Part shown: positions 20,969 through 32,173 of the stretch, piece by piece | Numbering within the stretch: position 1 is the stretch's first letter | Layout: the number at the start of each line of letters is the position of its first letter | Source of the DNA: Celoporthe dispersa | Taxonomy: Eukaryota; Ascomycota; Sordariomycetes; Diaporthales; Cryphonectriaceae | Length of the DNA: 64,000 nt | NCBI GenBank assembly: GCA_016584495.1 | Contig: WAID01000007.1 | Coordinates: 1,784,001 to 1,848,000, forward strand | Direction: 5' to 3' | The notes under the pieces: generated by a model | Told to the model about the DNA's origin: nothing | Databases searched by the model: none | The model's input: the letters and a program-made list of their open reading frames with translations, nothing else | Translations under genes and position numbers: made by a program

Positions 20969-23900
20969 TCATCCGCAGTCGCTGCCCTCGTCAAACACAA
21001 CTGGCCTTCTCCTTCTGCTTATGAAGGGTCGATCCCGAACATCGTCGTCACTATCGTTCCCATCAGAATCCAGCCCATATGGTTCCTTCTTGGAGCCGTT
21101 CACCTTGTCCCTACCGAGTTGACTCATGCTCAGTAGATCATCATCACTGTCCTGGGACTGCGTTGGAAGAAACTCGTAAAACGGCTTCCGCTTCGCGAGG
21201 TTTCCTGCCGACGATCTGGCCACGGGTGGGGACGATGTCAAGGTGGGGCTTGATGATAGACCGGTTATACTCGAGATGGGCCCATCGTCAATGAAGTCGA
21301 GGAGGTCAGCGCCGTCATCTGAGCCGTCGCTCTCCAGTAATTGGCTTGTTCTGGTGCAATCATCCCCATAGTCCTCGACAGTGTCATTGTTTCGCCGTAG
21401 TTTAGCTGCCTTTCTCCTTGGCTTGGGCTTCGGTTTTGACCGTCTTGCTGCTGCGCGGGTATCGTCGGTATCCTCTTCTTCGTCAGTAGCCGAGCTGGTC
21501 TCGTCTAAACCATCTTCAACTTCGCCTGAGTCGATGAAAGGATTGGTGTTCTCAGTTCGACGGGAAGCGGCCTTGGCTTTCGGTCCAGGCTTTCTGCGTT
21601 TCGGTAGTGACCCTTCTTCGATCACACGAGGGGATCGAGGCCTTTTGCTTGGTCTGGAAGCAGGATCGCCAACATGTTCCTGGTTTGTATCGTCATCGTC
21701 ATCACCGCTGTCTTCTGCGAAGCCGGGTAGGGGGGTGTGTTTGTAGAACAACCGCTCGCAATCATCGTACGGGCGTAGGTGGCGCTCAAGAGGTGATTGA
21801 CTGTTCGCTAATCTCTTGAATAATTTCACGCATCGTTTCGTGTGTGCTCCATGCTTGAGCTTGACGACCGGTCTCAATCTCGCCTGAGCTTTCGACTGTG
21901 CACCTAGATCGGGTCCCGCAATATGCTCCCGGGAGGTGCGCTGAGAGGGGAGGTTCCGGTACGTGTGATTCAATTCGTCGGTCTGCCTATGATCAAGCAG
22001 AACAACATCCAGAGGCGGGATCTCGGCCAGGATGTCGGCCTCCTTTGGTTCTTTCGATTTTGCTTTCGCCGTAGCAGTGCCAGGGCGTCCAAATTCGGAG
22101 GCCTTCATGAAACCTGTAATGACACCATCCGGCATATGGAATTTCTTCTGTGTTGCCTTCTTCCGGACGGCAGCCTTTTTTCTCGGCTCCGGTAGCGAAG
22201 TATCCTGCGTATTCTCGATCGGTATGATGACCATGCGCTTGTCGACTTCAGGTATGGCACTCCTAGGCAGGATTCTCGAGGACAGATCGTTGCGGAAATT
22301 GAAGCGAGTTCCTTCGCAGATGAATCGCTGCATCTTTTCGTAGTTGTCTTTGGCCTTCCTGTACTGCTCCTCTTCTCTGCCTTTCATCAGGAGGAGGGTA
22401 ATGTTGCCAGCCCGCTTCCTGCCAGTGCGGCCCATGCGCTGCAGCATTCGAATTGGAGAGGCTGAAGCGTCGTAGCAGATGATCAAATCGACCTGTCCAA
22501 TGTCTAGTCCTTCCTCCCCGATCGAAGTTGCCACTAAAACGTTGAAGTGCCCGGCTCTGAACTTCTCGATGGTCTCAATCTGCTGTTTCTGCTTCATGCC
22601 TTCGCTCCTCTTTGAATCCGCCTGTCCAACAAATATAGACGCCGTTATCATAGGTCTGTGCTTGTTCAAGGTTCGCACAATCTCCTCAGCGCTGTCTCTG
22701 TACTCGCTGAAAACGATGGCACGAGTATTCGAGCCTTGCCCGGCATCCATGAAATGATTCAGCAGATTCTCACATAAGTAGGACAGCTTTGGGTGGCCGA
22801 CGAATCCATCCAGTCTCTGCCATTTGTCCATGATATCCATCATCGCCTGGAAATTCTGATCCTCGGCAAGTTGTCTCTTATTCTTTGAGCCCTTACTGCC
22901 TTGGCCCTCAACCTCAGATCTGAAGTCGACCATTTTGTGGTGGAATGGCGCGATTCCGTGGTAGTTGAGCAGCTTGATGGCATGCGCCAGGCTTTGCAGG
23001 ATAGCAAAAACGGCCATGACCATGCCTTTGGTGGCTTGATTTGCATGTTTTCCGGCCCCCAAAGCCCATTGTCTCTGTGCCTCTCGCAGGCCCATCACGG
23101 TCAACGCCATTGGGTCTCGCGCGAGCCATTTGTTGACCTGAGCAAGTTTGTTGCAGAGCGGTCGCAGAGCCTTGGAGAACAAATCTTGGACCTGCAGCAT
23201 TTCGTCTGACGGATCGAGGAGGACTTGTTCCACATCGCGAGCATGAACATACTGGCGGATATCGATAGATTCCTCTGTTCGGATTTCTATGTCTGAGATC
23301 CCAAGGCTGTCGATGACGGCCTGGACACCCTCGACTGTGGAGCCAGGGGTAGCAGTAAGAGCGAGTACTCGAAAACTTGGGTTGAACCTCCGGATGAATT
23401 CAACTACCTTCACATACGCGTAGTCCCCAGTTGCTCGGTGGGCTTCGTCAATGACAAGAAGCACTATCGATTTCGGATCCGCGTACCCCTTGGATAGATC
23501 GTTCTGCAGAGTCTGTGGGGTCATGAAGAAAAGCCTTTTCCTCTCCCACTCACCCTCGCGAAGGGAAGGCGAGATCTCACCGGTCAACAGGGTCGCTTGA
23601 GATCGAGGGATGCCTGCCACGTTCAGACATGCCTCGACCTGTTGAGAGGCGAGAGGTTTGGTGGGCGCGACGAAGATAATCTTTGCATCTTTAGTCCACC
23701 GGGAAAAGTTGAGCATAACCGTGGCTGCAATGAATGTCTTGCCAAGACCAGTTGGCAGTGCCACTAAGGTATTGTTGAACAGTCCCTTCTTGACAATGCT
23801 GAACTGATAATCTCGTACGGGACCAAGGTTCGTTGGGTAGACCCAGGTCTTCAGTGCATCCTGATCCAGCTTATGGTGCGTCGGGGCTTCCGGAGGCATA

Positions 23901-24352
23901 TCAGCCCGATACACCCTCCTAGATTGGGTCTGCGGCTGCTGAGACGGCTCATCGTGATCGAGGGCGTGCCCCCAAAGCGTTGTCTGGCGAAAGGCCTGCG
24001 ATGAGTTGCTCCGTTGTATTGGGCCCGACGCCCTGGGAGCGTACTGCGGCCCACGGTTCAGACTGGCTCTTGGCTGCACAGGGGAACTATCGAAGGCATC
24101 TGCAGGCAACCCATCCAAAAGCTCTGTGTGAGACTGGTCGCCGTGAGCTCTTCCTGATGATGGTCTGACGTGATGCAACACAGTCGTGTTTGCAGTGATG
24201 CTAGACGCCGTCCTCGGAATTATCTTGAGCGCAGACGCATGACCGCTGACACTGACACCCGGAGCGGTGTTTGTCGGGTTCTGGGAAGTTCGCGTGAGGG
24301 CACTGATGAGATCCTCGTCCGCAATATCACCGTCCCACTCATCAGAGTCCAT
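20969..24352 (-). CDS. mph1: FANCM-family 3'-5' DNA helicase Mph1
   Basis: ATP-dependent DNA helicase that remodels replication forks and dissolves D-loops in error-free repair. Intronless and unbroken, 1127 aa, similar in size to other filamentous-fungal Mph1. After a disordered N-terminus (about 1-160) the helicase core contains the Q-like lead-in RDYQFSIVKKGL, Walker A LPTGLGKT (residues 199-206), VAPTKPLA (motif Ia), the DEAH box in VIDEAHRATGDY (302-305), and LALTATPG (motif III). The C-terminal lobe has AIVFSEYRDSAEEIV, then GEEGLDIGQVDLIICYD and QRMGRTGRKRAG (motif VI, arginine finger). The insert between lobes is the FANCM/Hef-type helical region. The C-terminal 350 residues are acidic and basic low-complexity. 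It is divergently arranged with mex67, with 843 bp between the starts. Confidence 0.97.
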   Translation of the reverse strand: MDSDEWDGDIADEDLISALTRTSQNPTNTAPGVSVSGHASALKIIPRTASSITANTTVLHHVRPSSGRAHGDQSHTELLDGLPADAFDSSPVQPRASLNRGPQYAPRASGPIQRSNSSQAFRQTTLWGHALDHDEPSQQPQTQSRRVYRADMPPEAPTHHKLDQDALKTWVYPTNLGPVRDYQFSIVKKGLFNNTLVALPTGLGKTFIAATVMLNFSRWTKDAKIIFVAPTKPLASQQVEACLNVAGIPRSQATLLTGEISPSLREGEWERKRLFFMTPQTLQNDLSKGYADPKSIVLLVIDEAHRATGDYAYVKVVEFIRRFNPSFRVLALTATPGSTVEGVQAVIDSLGISDIEIRTEESIDIRQYVHARDVEQVLLDPSDEMLQVQDLFSKALRPLCNKLAQVNKWLARDPMALTVMGLREAQRQWALGAGKHANQATKGMVMAVFAILQSLAHAIKLLNYHGIAPFHHKMVDFRSEVEGQGSKGSKNKRQLAEDQNFQAMMDIMDKWQRLDGFVGHPKLSYLCENLLNHFMDAGQGSNTRAIVFSEYRDSAEEIVRTLNKHRPMITASIFVGQADSKRSEGMKQKQQIETIEKFRAGHFNVLVATSIGEEGLDIGQVDLIICYDASASPIRMLQRMGRTGRKRAGNITLLLMKGREEEQYRKAKDNYEKMQRFICEGTRFNFRNDLSSRILPRSAIPEVDKRMVIIPIENTQDTSLPEPRKKAAVRKKATQKKFHMPDGVITGFMKASEFGRPGTATAKAKSKEPKEADILAEIPPLDVVLLDHRQTDELNHTYRNLPSQRTSREHIAGPDLGAQSKAQARLRPVVKLKHGAHTKRCVKLFKRLANSQSPLERHLRPYDDCERLFYKHTPLPGFAEDSGDDDDDTNQEHVGDPASRPSKRPRSPRVIEEGSLPKRRKPGPKAKAASRRTENTNPFIDSGEVEDGLDETSSATDEEEDTDDTRAAARRSKPKPKPRRKAAKLRRNNDTVEDYGDDCTRTSQLLESDGSDDGADLLDFIDDGPISSITGLSSSPTLTSSPPVARSSAGNLAKRKPFYEFLPTQSQDSDDDLLSMSQLGRDKVNGSKKEPYGLDSDGNDSDDDVRDRPFISRRRRPVVFDEGSDCG

Positions 24353-25195
24353 GCCTCAAAATGCTATAGTGTCACCCTTCAGAAAGAATGAGGAGGAAAA
24401 CAGATAAGGGAGAGAAAGTATCCCAATCGGGAGACATCGAGTCCAGGCTGGTTGTCGAATTCCTCATCAAATGCAAAAAAGTATAGCGCGATGTGGTGAA
24501 GTACGTCTCAAGCAATGCTCAGCACAGCGCGACGCGCATCCTTGTCAAGCGCAGCAGCTCAGGTGGCCCCATGCTTGAGGCGGGCACGACTGCAACGCCT
24601 GGTCACACTTTCCGCGAATGACGAACCAAGCTTGACAGGGATACTGCACCAATTACATATCAGGATCTTGATCAGGCACCCACCCCCCCTCTGACTAATC
24701 GTTCAGGTCGCAGATGTCAAAAGTGGGCCTCAGCCCAGGGACTTCTACCTTGGCCTACCTTCGACCGTTTGTAACCAAAACCCTCTGCTACGCACTCTCG
24801 AATTTTCCTTTGTTCTATTCATGAACAGGAAAGAAAAGCCTCGCTTCGTCGCCAACCGTTCTGCATCTTGGTTCCTTCACATTGTTCTTATTGATGTGCC
24901 TTTTTTTACTGGTCAGACAAGCGGGTCTTTTCGCAGCCCCGTCTCGACGTCCTTAAAAGGGACTGAGAGGCCCTGACCATCAATCTTTCTTCGACCTGCT
25001 TCCCTCGTCCACGATACCTCAACCAAGCTTGCTCCCTTTCGTTGGCGACCAGACCTTCTCCCATACCTTTGAACCAGACCTCGACCTAGTTCTCTCCCGA
25101 CAGTCCTTGCGCGACACACTTGCGACAACACTTGGGCAACTCTCGCGCACCCCCAAATCCTCATACGAAACACAAAATAGTCGACAGACCCCGCC
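24353..25195. promoter_or_regulatory. Shared upstream region of mph1 and mex67
   Basis: The two genes start head-to-head, so this 843 bp must hold both promoters. The mex67 side (24800-25190) is pyrimidine-rich, a usual fungal leader composition. No specific factor site could be assigned. Confidence 0.5.
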
Positions 25196-27489
25196 ATGGC
25201 ACCACCCACTGGACCTCGTGGCGGCGCAAATGCGAACACTGGCCGAAACACCCGAAGCTCGACTGCCGCATCTCGTGGAGGCTCCCGTGGCGGTACCCGT
25301 GGTGGAATCGCGAAGCGTGGCCGGTCGTCTGCTCCTCGAACTGATCGTGATGGAGATCTCGATATGGACGCTGCCGGCGCAGGCAACAAGCCTGCTGCTG
25401 GTGCCCACAGGCCCGCCACCTCGTCCACACGACGCGGCAATGCAAGAGCCAATGCCCCTAGCAAGTCGAGTGCGCGCCTACAGCAGAATCTTACACGGCA
25501 CCTCGGCGGGGATACATCGCAGACATCTCGCGCTTCCAACTCAGCCAGGCTGTCAGGTAACAACACGACACTGAAAGTTCTGGGCTTGAAGTCCAGCAGA
25601 GCGTCTACCAATGCAGACGGCGGTCTACGGAGTCTGCTCGAGTTCCTGGAGAAGAAGGCGACGAATGTCAAGACGACTGGCAGCGATCGCAGCCGTCGCG
25701 TGCGTTCCGTTGCGATCAAGAAGGTATGTCAAGGTATCCGACCAAGGGGTACGGGAGGGTGCGCAGCGTCAACAAAGGTCCAAATCTCGTTGCTTTGCCG
25801 TGTACCTCGCAGAACGAGCAGACAATCGCAACCATAATCGCCGCTTCGACCTTTCCCGTGAACCCACCTCACCACCACCACTCAAGGTTCTTTTGACCTT
25901 GCTAACTAACTTCCCCATAGTCACTTATCGAGGGTGACTCTGTTTATATCTTGACCAGCGATCAAGACGCCGACGAGGTTCTCAAGATCAACGGCTTTAC
26001 CTTCGCCGGCTCCGCCCTTACCATTACTAAGAACGAGGATGGCTGGCCCGCGGCGGAGATGGAACAGAATGGAGGAGCTACCTTGTCGACCCAAGCGCAG
26101 AAGGACAAGCTCAAGCTCCAAGCTGTGCTCGAGCGCCGGTACAACATGGAGGCAAAGCTTCTTGATTTGTCTGCTCTAGGGCAAGACCCAATTCTCGTGG
26201 AGATGGGTTTGCTCTCCTCTGCTCCAGACACAGCCGAGAAGACCTTCAAGGTGCTCATGAAGATCTGTCAAGAGCTTTTCAAGACGGCGCAACAGAAGCG
26301 GGAGGCCATGGAGAGCGTCTCCCTTGCGGGCAACGCGCTTACCTCGGTGAACCCAGTCTTTGACCTGGCCGAAACCTTTCCCGACTTGAAGCATCTTGAT
26401 CTGAGCAACAACCAGTTCTCCAGCGTAAAGCAGCTGAACAAGTGGCGCGGCCGTTTCCGGCGCCTGGAGACGCTGCTCCTGCTTAACAACCCCATCATCC
26501 AGACGGAGCCTACTCATGGTGAATACATAGCGGAATGGTTTCCCTACCTGCAGAACCTGAGCAACGTGATCATCAGGACTCCCGAGATGATTGCCGCGAC
26601 CCAACAAAAGACTCAGGTCAAAGCGATCCCTCAGAATGGCAACGACTTCCGCGACGTCAACAACCTTGGACAAAGCTTCATCTGCGAGTTTTTCCCCCTG
26701 TTCGACACGAACCGCGATCTACTCCTGCAAACCTACTATGACGAGCACAGCACCTTCACAATTTCTGTTGTGAACAGCGGCGTCAAGGACAAAGACACCC
26801 CAGGGCTTCCCTGGGCCCCCTACCTGGGCTTTTCACGCAACCATCAGCGCATCACTACGGATGGCGCACGTTTCCAGCGATACATGAAGGGAGTCCGCAT
26901 ACAGGAGCTGTGGCGCCAATTGCCCGCTACGCAGCACCCTGGCTTCGAAACGAACAAGTACATCGTCGATTGCCATCCGATGAAGGGCTTGCGTGATCCG
27001 GCCAACCGCTCACCTGAGGGGGAACTCGGCATGATCATCACCATGCACGGCGAGTTTACGGAGACACAAGCTGACGGCAAGAGCGGCCCGCGCAGCTTTT
27101 ACCCGGACTTTTGTCCTTGGTCCCAGTTTGACCGGGCGTGGTCCTATACGGGTAATAAGCGACATGCTCTCGCTGCATGCTTACAACCCGCTCCCCACGA
27201 TCGCGGTCTCTGCTCAGAATGCACCTGCATCTGCGCCTCCAGCTGCGCCGCTGTCTACTGGGGAGCAGCAACAAATGATGATGATGGAGCTCACAAAGCG
27301 TACCAACATGACCCTCGAATACAGTAAAATGTGTCTTGAGGGAGCAGAGTGGAACTTTGACCGAGCGGTGGCCATCTTTGAAGAAAAGAAGGTAAGATCG
27401 GCGGCCCTCTCCTCTGTTTACTATTTGTGTGCAAACGCTGATACTACGGACAGATGGCTCTCCCCGCTGAGGCGTTCGTTCAAGCTTGA
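25196..27489 (+). CDS. mex67: mRNA export receptor Mex67 (NXF1/TAP family), one frame break
   Basis: Carries mRNPs through the nuclear pore with its partner Mtr2. Exons are 25196-25723, 25921-27391 and 27454-27489; both introns are in phase 0 (donors gtatgt and gtaaga). The N-terminus is Gly/Arg-rich (RGG-like repeats such as SRGGSRGGTRGG), then an RNA-binding-like fold region. An LRR segment follows (MESVSLAGNALTSV and LKHLDLSNNQFSSV), then an NTF2-like domain (QSFICEFFPLFD, LLLQTYYDEHSTF). The C-terminal UBA-like domain is ELTKRTNMTLEYSKMCLEG with WNFDRAVAIFEEKK. The T4 run at 27097-27100 has one T too many; without it the frame reads SFTRTFVLGPSLTGRG and joins the domains. Corrected length is 677 aa. 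The protein ends MALPAEAFVQA from the short third exon. Confidence 0.95.
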
Positions 27490-28232
27490 TTGTCCCAGAC
27501 TGGACAGCTTCGCCTAATAACAGCCACGCGCAGTTGTCCGTTCCAAGCGACGGACAAAGGAAATTGGGCTCTCTTAACCCAACCCAACGTACAAACATCA
27601 AGCGAATTCCATACACAAGCCTGTACATCAACAGAGCGGCTCTCGGCATGCGGGCGACAATGTGAGAAGAGGGACAAAAAAAACAAGGATGATTCGATAG
27701 TCTTTGCGGGAACGGAATTTGGTTGATTTGGTACTGGCATTAGCGACAGGCAGGAGGAGTTATCTGCTTTTGCGCCCAGCGGCATTCCCTGCTACTCTAC
27801 AAGAAGTGGCAGCGCTGGGCTCTGGTTGGCTCGGCAGCATCACGGAGGAATTTGGGGGTTTACACAAAAAGATGCACCAGAGCCTGAGCCGCATGACAGA
27901 TTTCATATGCGGTCCTAGATTGAGCCAAAGATTATGAACTGAGAGGCTGAGATACCCTCGCACACCACGACCTATGCTTCCTGTAATCTGTGCCATTTCC
28001 AATGATGTGCCGAAGTGATGTAGCAGAGTGCATGTCAAATATGCATGAACCATGCACAGCCCAGATATGTCTGTAATTTACGCAAGCGCGCGCGTCCTCT
28101 CCCTAATGTAGGCAGCATGATTGTAAGCCACCTGAGTGCCATGGTGGGAGAGGTGGGGGAGGAAGAAGGAGAAAGAAAGAAGAAAAAAAAAAGGTAAAGG
28201 TAACCCAAGCCTATTTGACGATGTTGAACCAG

Positions 28233-28252
28233 GCACACACACACACACACAC
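28233..28252. repeat. (CA)n microsatellite
   Basis: About ten CA units in intergenic DNA. Confidence 0.9.
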
Positions 28253-30083
28253 CACAAAGAAACGTGCCGGCGCTTACATGCTGCATACCTTGTTGCTGAT
28301 CTCTCACTGGCCCGGCACATGACAATCACCATGGGCCACTAGCAGCCAACGGATGACAAGCGGCTTCAGCAAGATCTACAGTTTTCTTCGGCCCGCTGCC
28401 GTAGAAGCAGGTCGCGCATGTGCTCATCTCGCGGGTGGAATCTCGTGCAGGAGAGGAAGCTGCTATCTCACTGGAGGGGTTGGGGTGCTGGCGGCACAGT
28501 GATCGTCCAAAGATTTTGCCCTAGGATGGTTGGTGATTATTAAGTCACGGCAGCGGCGGCTGCCGTTGCCTCTGCTGTGCGAGGATGACTGGCCGGATTA
28601 GGGGCTGGTTACTGTACCTGGCCTGCTTAGTCTTGCGTGTCCCTCTTTTTGAGATGCTACGGTGCATGGCAGCAGCCGGGATCCGAGATGATCGACTAAG
28701 AGACAGTCACGGTCTACACTATCGGCGGTCTACATGTGCCGATAAGTCATGTTGACCTGCTCAACTCTTCCAAGAGCTGCGCTGCATGCGATGATCATGT
28801 GTAGCATTGCATACTTAATCAAGTTTCACATTGCTGCAGCGGAACCCACGATCTCCTGCAGTGGTAGTGTGTTCGGGGCATTCCACCGTCAAGTCGCCGG
28901 AGTATGTCGGCGGTGGTATCCCTCTCATCGAAAGAGTTTCCCCTCTTTCTTATCCTGGCGACGAGCAGATCGTCACTACAGACTAACGATGAAGTCGGGG
29001 CTTCGATTCACACCGCCGATCCCCTCTCTCCACCCCTCTCTTCTGTCTCGTCGATCAAGCAGTTTGGGGTTCGAAGGTGTGCATGTGAAGTTACTCTGCA
29101 GGAGGACATGCTCCCAGGACCTAGTGTCTGCAAACTATATCTGGATGGCGGGGTCTGGCTTTCGCCCGAGTGGTCTCGACCGGGCGGCTATAGTATTCAT
29201 TAGTTTACCTGACCAGAACTGGCTACCACAACACGCTGTGGCGGGCGAACTCGAGCCACTGAGCAAGAGCGGGGTCAAGCGCACTATAGTCATAATATTG
29301 GTTCTGACAGCCCTGAAGAAACCGCATGGGGATGACTAGCTCGCAGCTTGCACCAGATCCTGCAGGTTTGTGTCGTACTCCTCGCGTCAGCCGCCCAACC
29401 TGAAGCAGCTACCACCGAAAGAATAAAGACCAAGTCGTATAGGTAGAATCTTCTGGTCAATGGGCGCCCGGTCAGCCCGGGTTCGCAGACAGGACGAGAC
29501 CCGCACGAGGGTGTCAAAATTGAGTTCCGCTCAACAACAGGGTGAGAAGCCCGAGATCATCTCGGAAGCGTGCCATCGAAGACAACCTCCTCGCAGAGAT
29601 GCCCAGGCTGGTCATGCTGCTGCTTCGAAAGTCAGATGAGTGGGCAGTTGTGGACCCATCTTGCTTGGTGCTGCAATTTACTCGACGCTCCGCCCTCGTC
29701 TACCCGGATCTCGGCTCGACCGTAGCCCGCCAGGACGGTCATGATGATGATGGGTCCATCTTCATCCCTCGTGGGCGGGCTGTCCCGGCCTTGGGAGGAG
29801 AAAAAAAAATCAAGAGCGGTGCAGAATGGTATGCAAGATGATGATGAGATGACAGGAGCGCCGAGACATAGTCTGCTTTTTGTCTCTATCCGAATTGGAC
29901 ACCCCTCCCCCCTCCCCGGGGTTTCCCATTGTGAAAGGTGCTACCATCTTGTCGCCTCGCATTAGCTCAAGGGGTTGTCCTTGCAGGGCCCCCCTGGCGT
30001 TTCGTTTCAGGCCATCACCAAGTCGGATTAGCGTGCAGCGCAGAGAAACGGACCAACCCCCCCCTTCTTTCTCCCCATCGTAG

Positions 30084-30278
30084 CGAGGCCTACCGAGCAA
30101 CATGCGAAATCGTCTGCTGCGCGGGCCAAGAGGCGTCGAGATTGACCGGGCCGAGAAGGATGATTTCGTCATCTCGTCAGGACTGCCCCCACAGGACGAG
30201 GGAGTCGTGCAGCAGCGCGGAACTGAAAAATGGGCTGACATGTGTTGCGCCGATGGGTCCGTGGCGGACGCCTTGTAG
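30084..30278 (+). CDS. Possible orphan exon or small ORF
   Basis: The frame opens directly after a strong 3' splice context (C/T-rich tract ending cccatcgtag at 30083) and contains an ATG at 30102 followed by 58 codons to a TAG at 30276-30278. Codon use is C/G-ending like the real genes, unlike the surrounding DNA. It encodes a charged peptide (MRNRLLRGPRGVEIDRAEKD, then a segment ending GSVADAL). GTAGGT and GTATAG donors overlap the stop. I recognise no family and found no partner exon. Confidence 0.2.
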   Translation, partial: RGLPSNMRNRLLRGPRGVEIDRAEKDDFVISSGLPPQDEGVVQQRGTEKWADMCCADGSVADAL

Positions 30279-32173
30279 GTATAGGATGTGGATGTTGGGA
30301 AGGATCCTGCGGAAGCATCCAGGTCGTCGCCACCGAGTCCTCGTATCGTATGCGTGCTGCATGTGATCGGTAGCGTGGAAAAGAGAAAAAGATGGAGAGG
30401 GTCTGAACCGGAAGCCTGGCCTGAAGGGTGTCGTAGTCCCGTAGAGATTTGATCTGGGCGGCTGGGCACTCCAGCACAGATGCTACAAAAATACGGCAGA
30501 GGCCTACCAAAATACCATAGTAATACAATAGTTGATTCCCCACGCGGCACCGTCTGATACGAACGAGCCCACCGGAGGGGAGGGGTGGACGGGCTCTGTG
30601 CTCTGTGCTCTGACAGTCACCCAGAATATGAGATGAGATGGTTGGGCTTCTGCGTTGTGAGTGGTGCGGTGCGCCTTGGAAACGGCACCACGTAAAACAT
30701 GACCGGAGCTCAGACGACGACTTTGTTTCGTCGTGTTTCTGCCAAAATGTCATGCCGCAGTATGTACAACAGACGGCGGGCGATGCTGTTTGACTGCTGC
30801 GGTAGGCTTTCGCCCTTTCCCCTTTTTCCCTCCCAGCTCTGCCCGCAGGGATAGAGATCCTGGAGATGATCGACACCTCACGCGAGGTTCCTGCATGTCG
30901 CCCCAAAGTCCCTGCAAGGGACAGGTACCAGAGACCCACGCGTGAGTCCCAGCCGAGAAAGAGTCCCTCCTAGAAAAGGTACATTTATGGACCCGGGCTT
31001 GTCAACACCGCCATCCCATTGGATGCTGGAGGGGCTGGGGTGCTGGTACCCTTGTCCGTTGCGCAGCCATGTCCGTGCAGTACCTTCCCTCTTTTGACCC
31101 CCCCTGGATGGACGTTGCCGCCTTTAATGGCAATTACATGGTTCTCAGGTCGTCAGTTCCTGGATTCGAGCGACTCTGTTCTGGCTAGTCCTGCACCTCT
31201 CTTCCTCCTCTTCCTCCCTCGAGCCAGTCTTCTTGTCCAGAACACACAGCGGCCAGCTGGTTTTTTGTGCTGTCCCCTCCCAGGACATCTTGTTCTTCGC
31301 TCCAGCCTGCGGCTCCTCCCCCTCTTTCATCCCGGCCAGCGACACTCACGCATTTCAGGGCTGTGTACGCGACCAGAAAAAAAAAAAGGGGAGCATTCGT
31401 GGACACGCATCAGAGATCAAGGATAGAGTGGAGTAGATACGGACGCTCTAGGCGGATCGCGGGGGTGGTGCCCAAGAGAGGCAGAAACGCCCGATCCTAC
31501 AACAGCGTTTCCCTCAGTCGAGAGCAGTCGACTGAATCTCCCCTGCCCCCTCCTTCGCCTTCTTTGCTCTCTGTCTCGCCCATTTTCACTCGGATACCAT
31601 TCAAAACTCCAGCCTACTAGCAGATCTTTAACATTCCTGGACTGGGGACAGGTCCTCAATTCCGCATCTATTTTCCAACGTGTTCTCATTCATACCCTAT
31701 TGACAATCCTCATTTTCCGAACTCAAACGGCTACTACTGGACTTCGTCTGAGACAAGAATCTCCCTCGCCTCGTCTGAGTCAACCGTCCTGGCCGGTTCT
31801 CTGGAAGCTCGTGGTGTTCTCGACCACCTGTAGTCAAACGCGTTGGAAGCGGGCCTGTGTTGTGCTGTCTCGTACACCACAGCCTCCAACCCAGCTCTGG
31901 ATGTATGTCCTCTTCGCTGCCATTGATTGGGACCGGCACCTCTTCGCTTCCCGCCCCGGCCGTTTCAGCACTGCCTTGACCACACAAGTCTTGAGCGTGC
32001 CGCTGACTTGTGCCACCAGAATCGTCTTTTGCCCTGCAACCCATTTCATTTCGTCATGCAATCGCGTTGAATACCTCGTCTGGTGCTGAGGTTTTCCTTT
32101 GGTGGTGATCACACCCCCGACCCTTTGGATTGAAGGAGGGACTCTTCGCTTGCGTCGCCAATTCCTCTTCGCC

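Larger units (their letters stand above)
27490..32173. other. 4.7 kb gene-poor region
   Basis: No gene can be recognised. It holds a (CA)n run at 28233-28252 and a possible orphan exon at 30084-30278. It also holds a pyrimidine-rich region (31070-32170) that looks like the promoter and long leader of the kelch gene. The frame at 28749-29339 (196 codons) has no bias or motif that supports it. Confidence 0.5.

Noticed and set aside
28749..29339. 196-codon frame in the gene-poor region
   Set aside because: No codon bias, no recognisable motif, and no splice context; likely chance.
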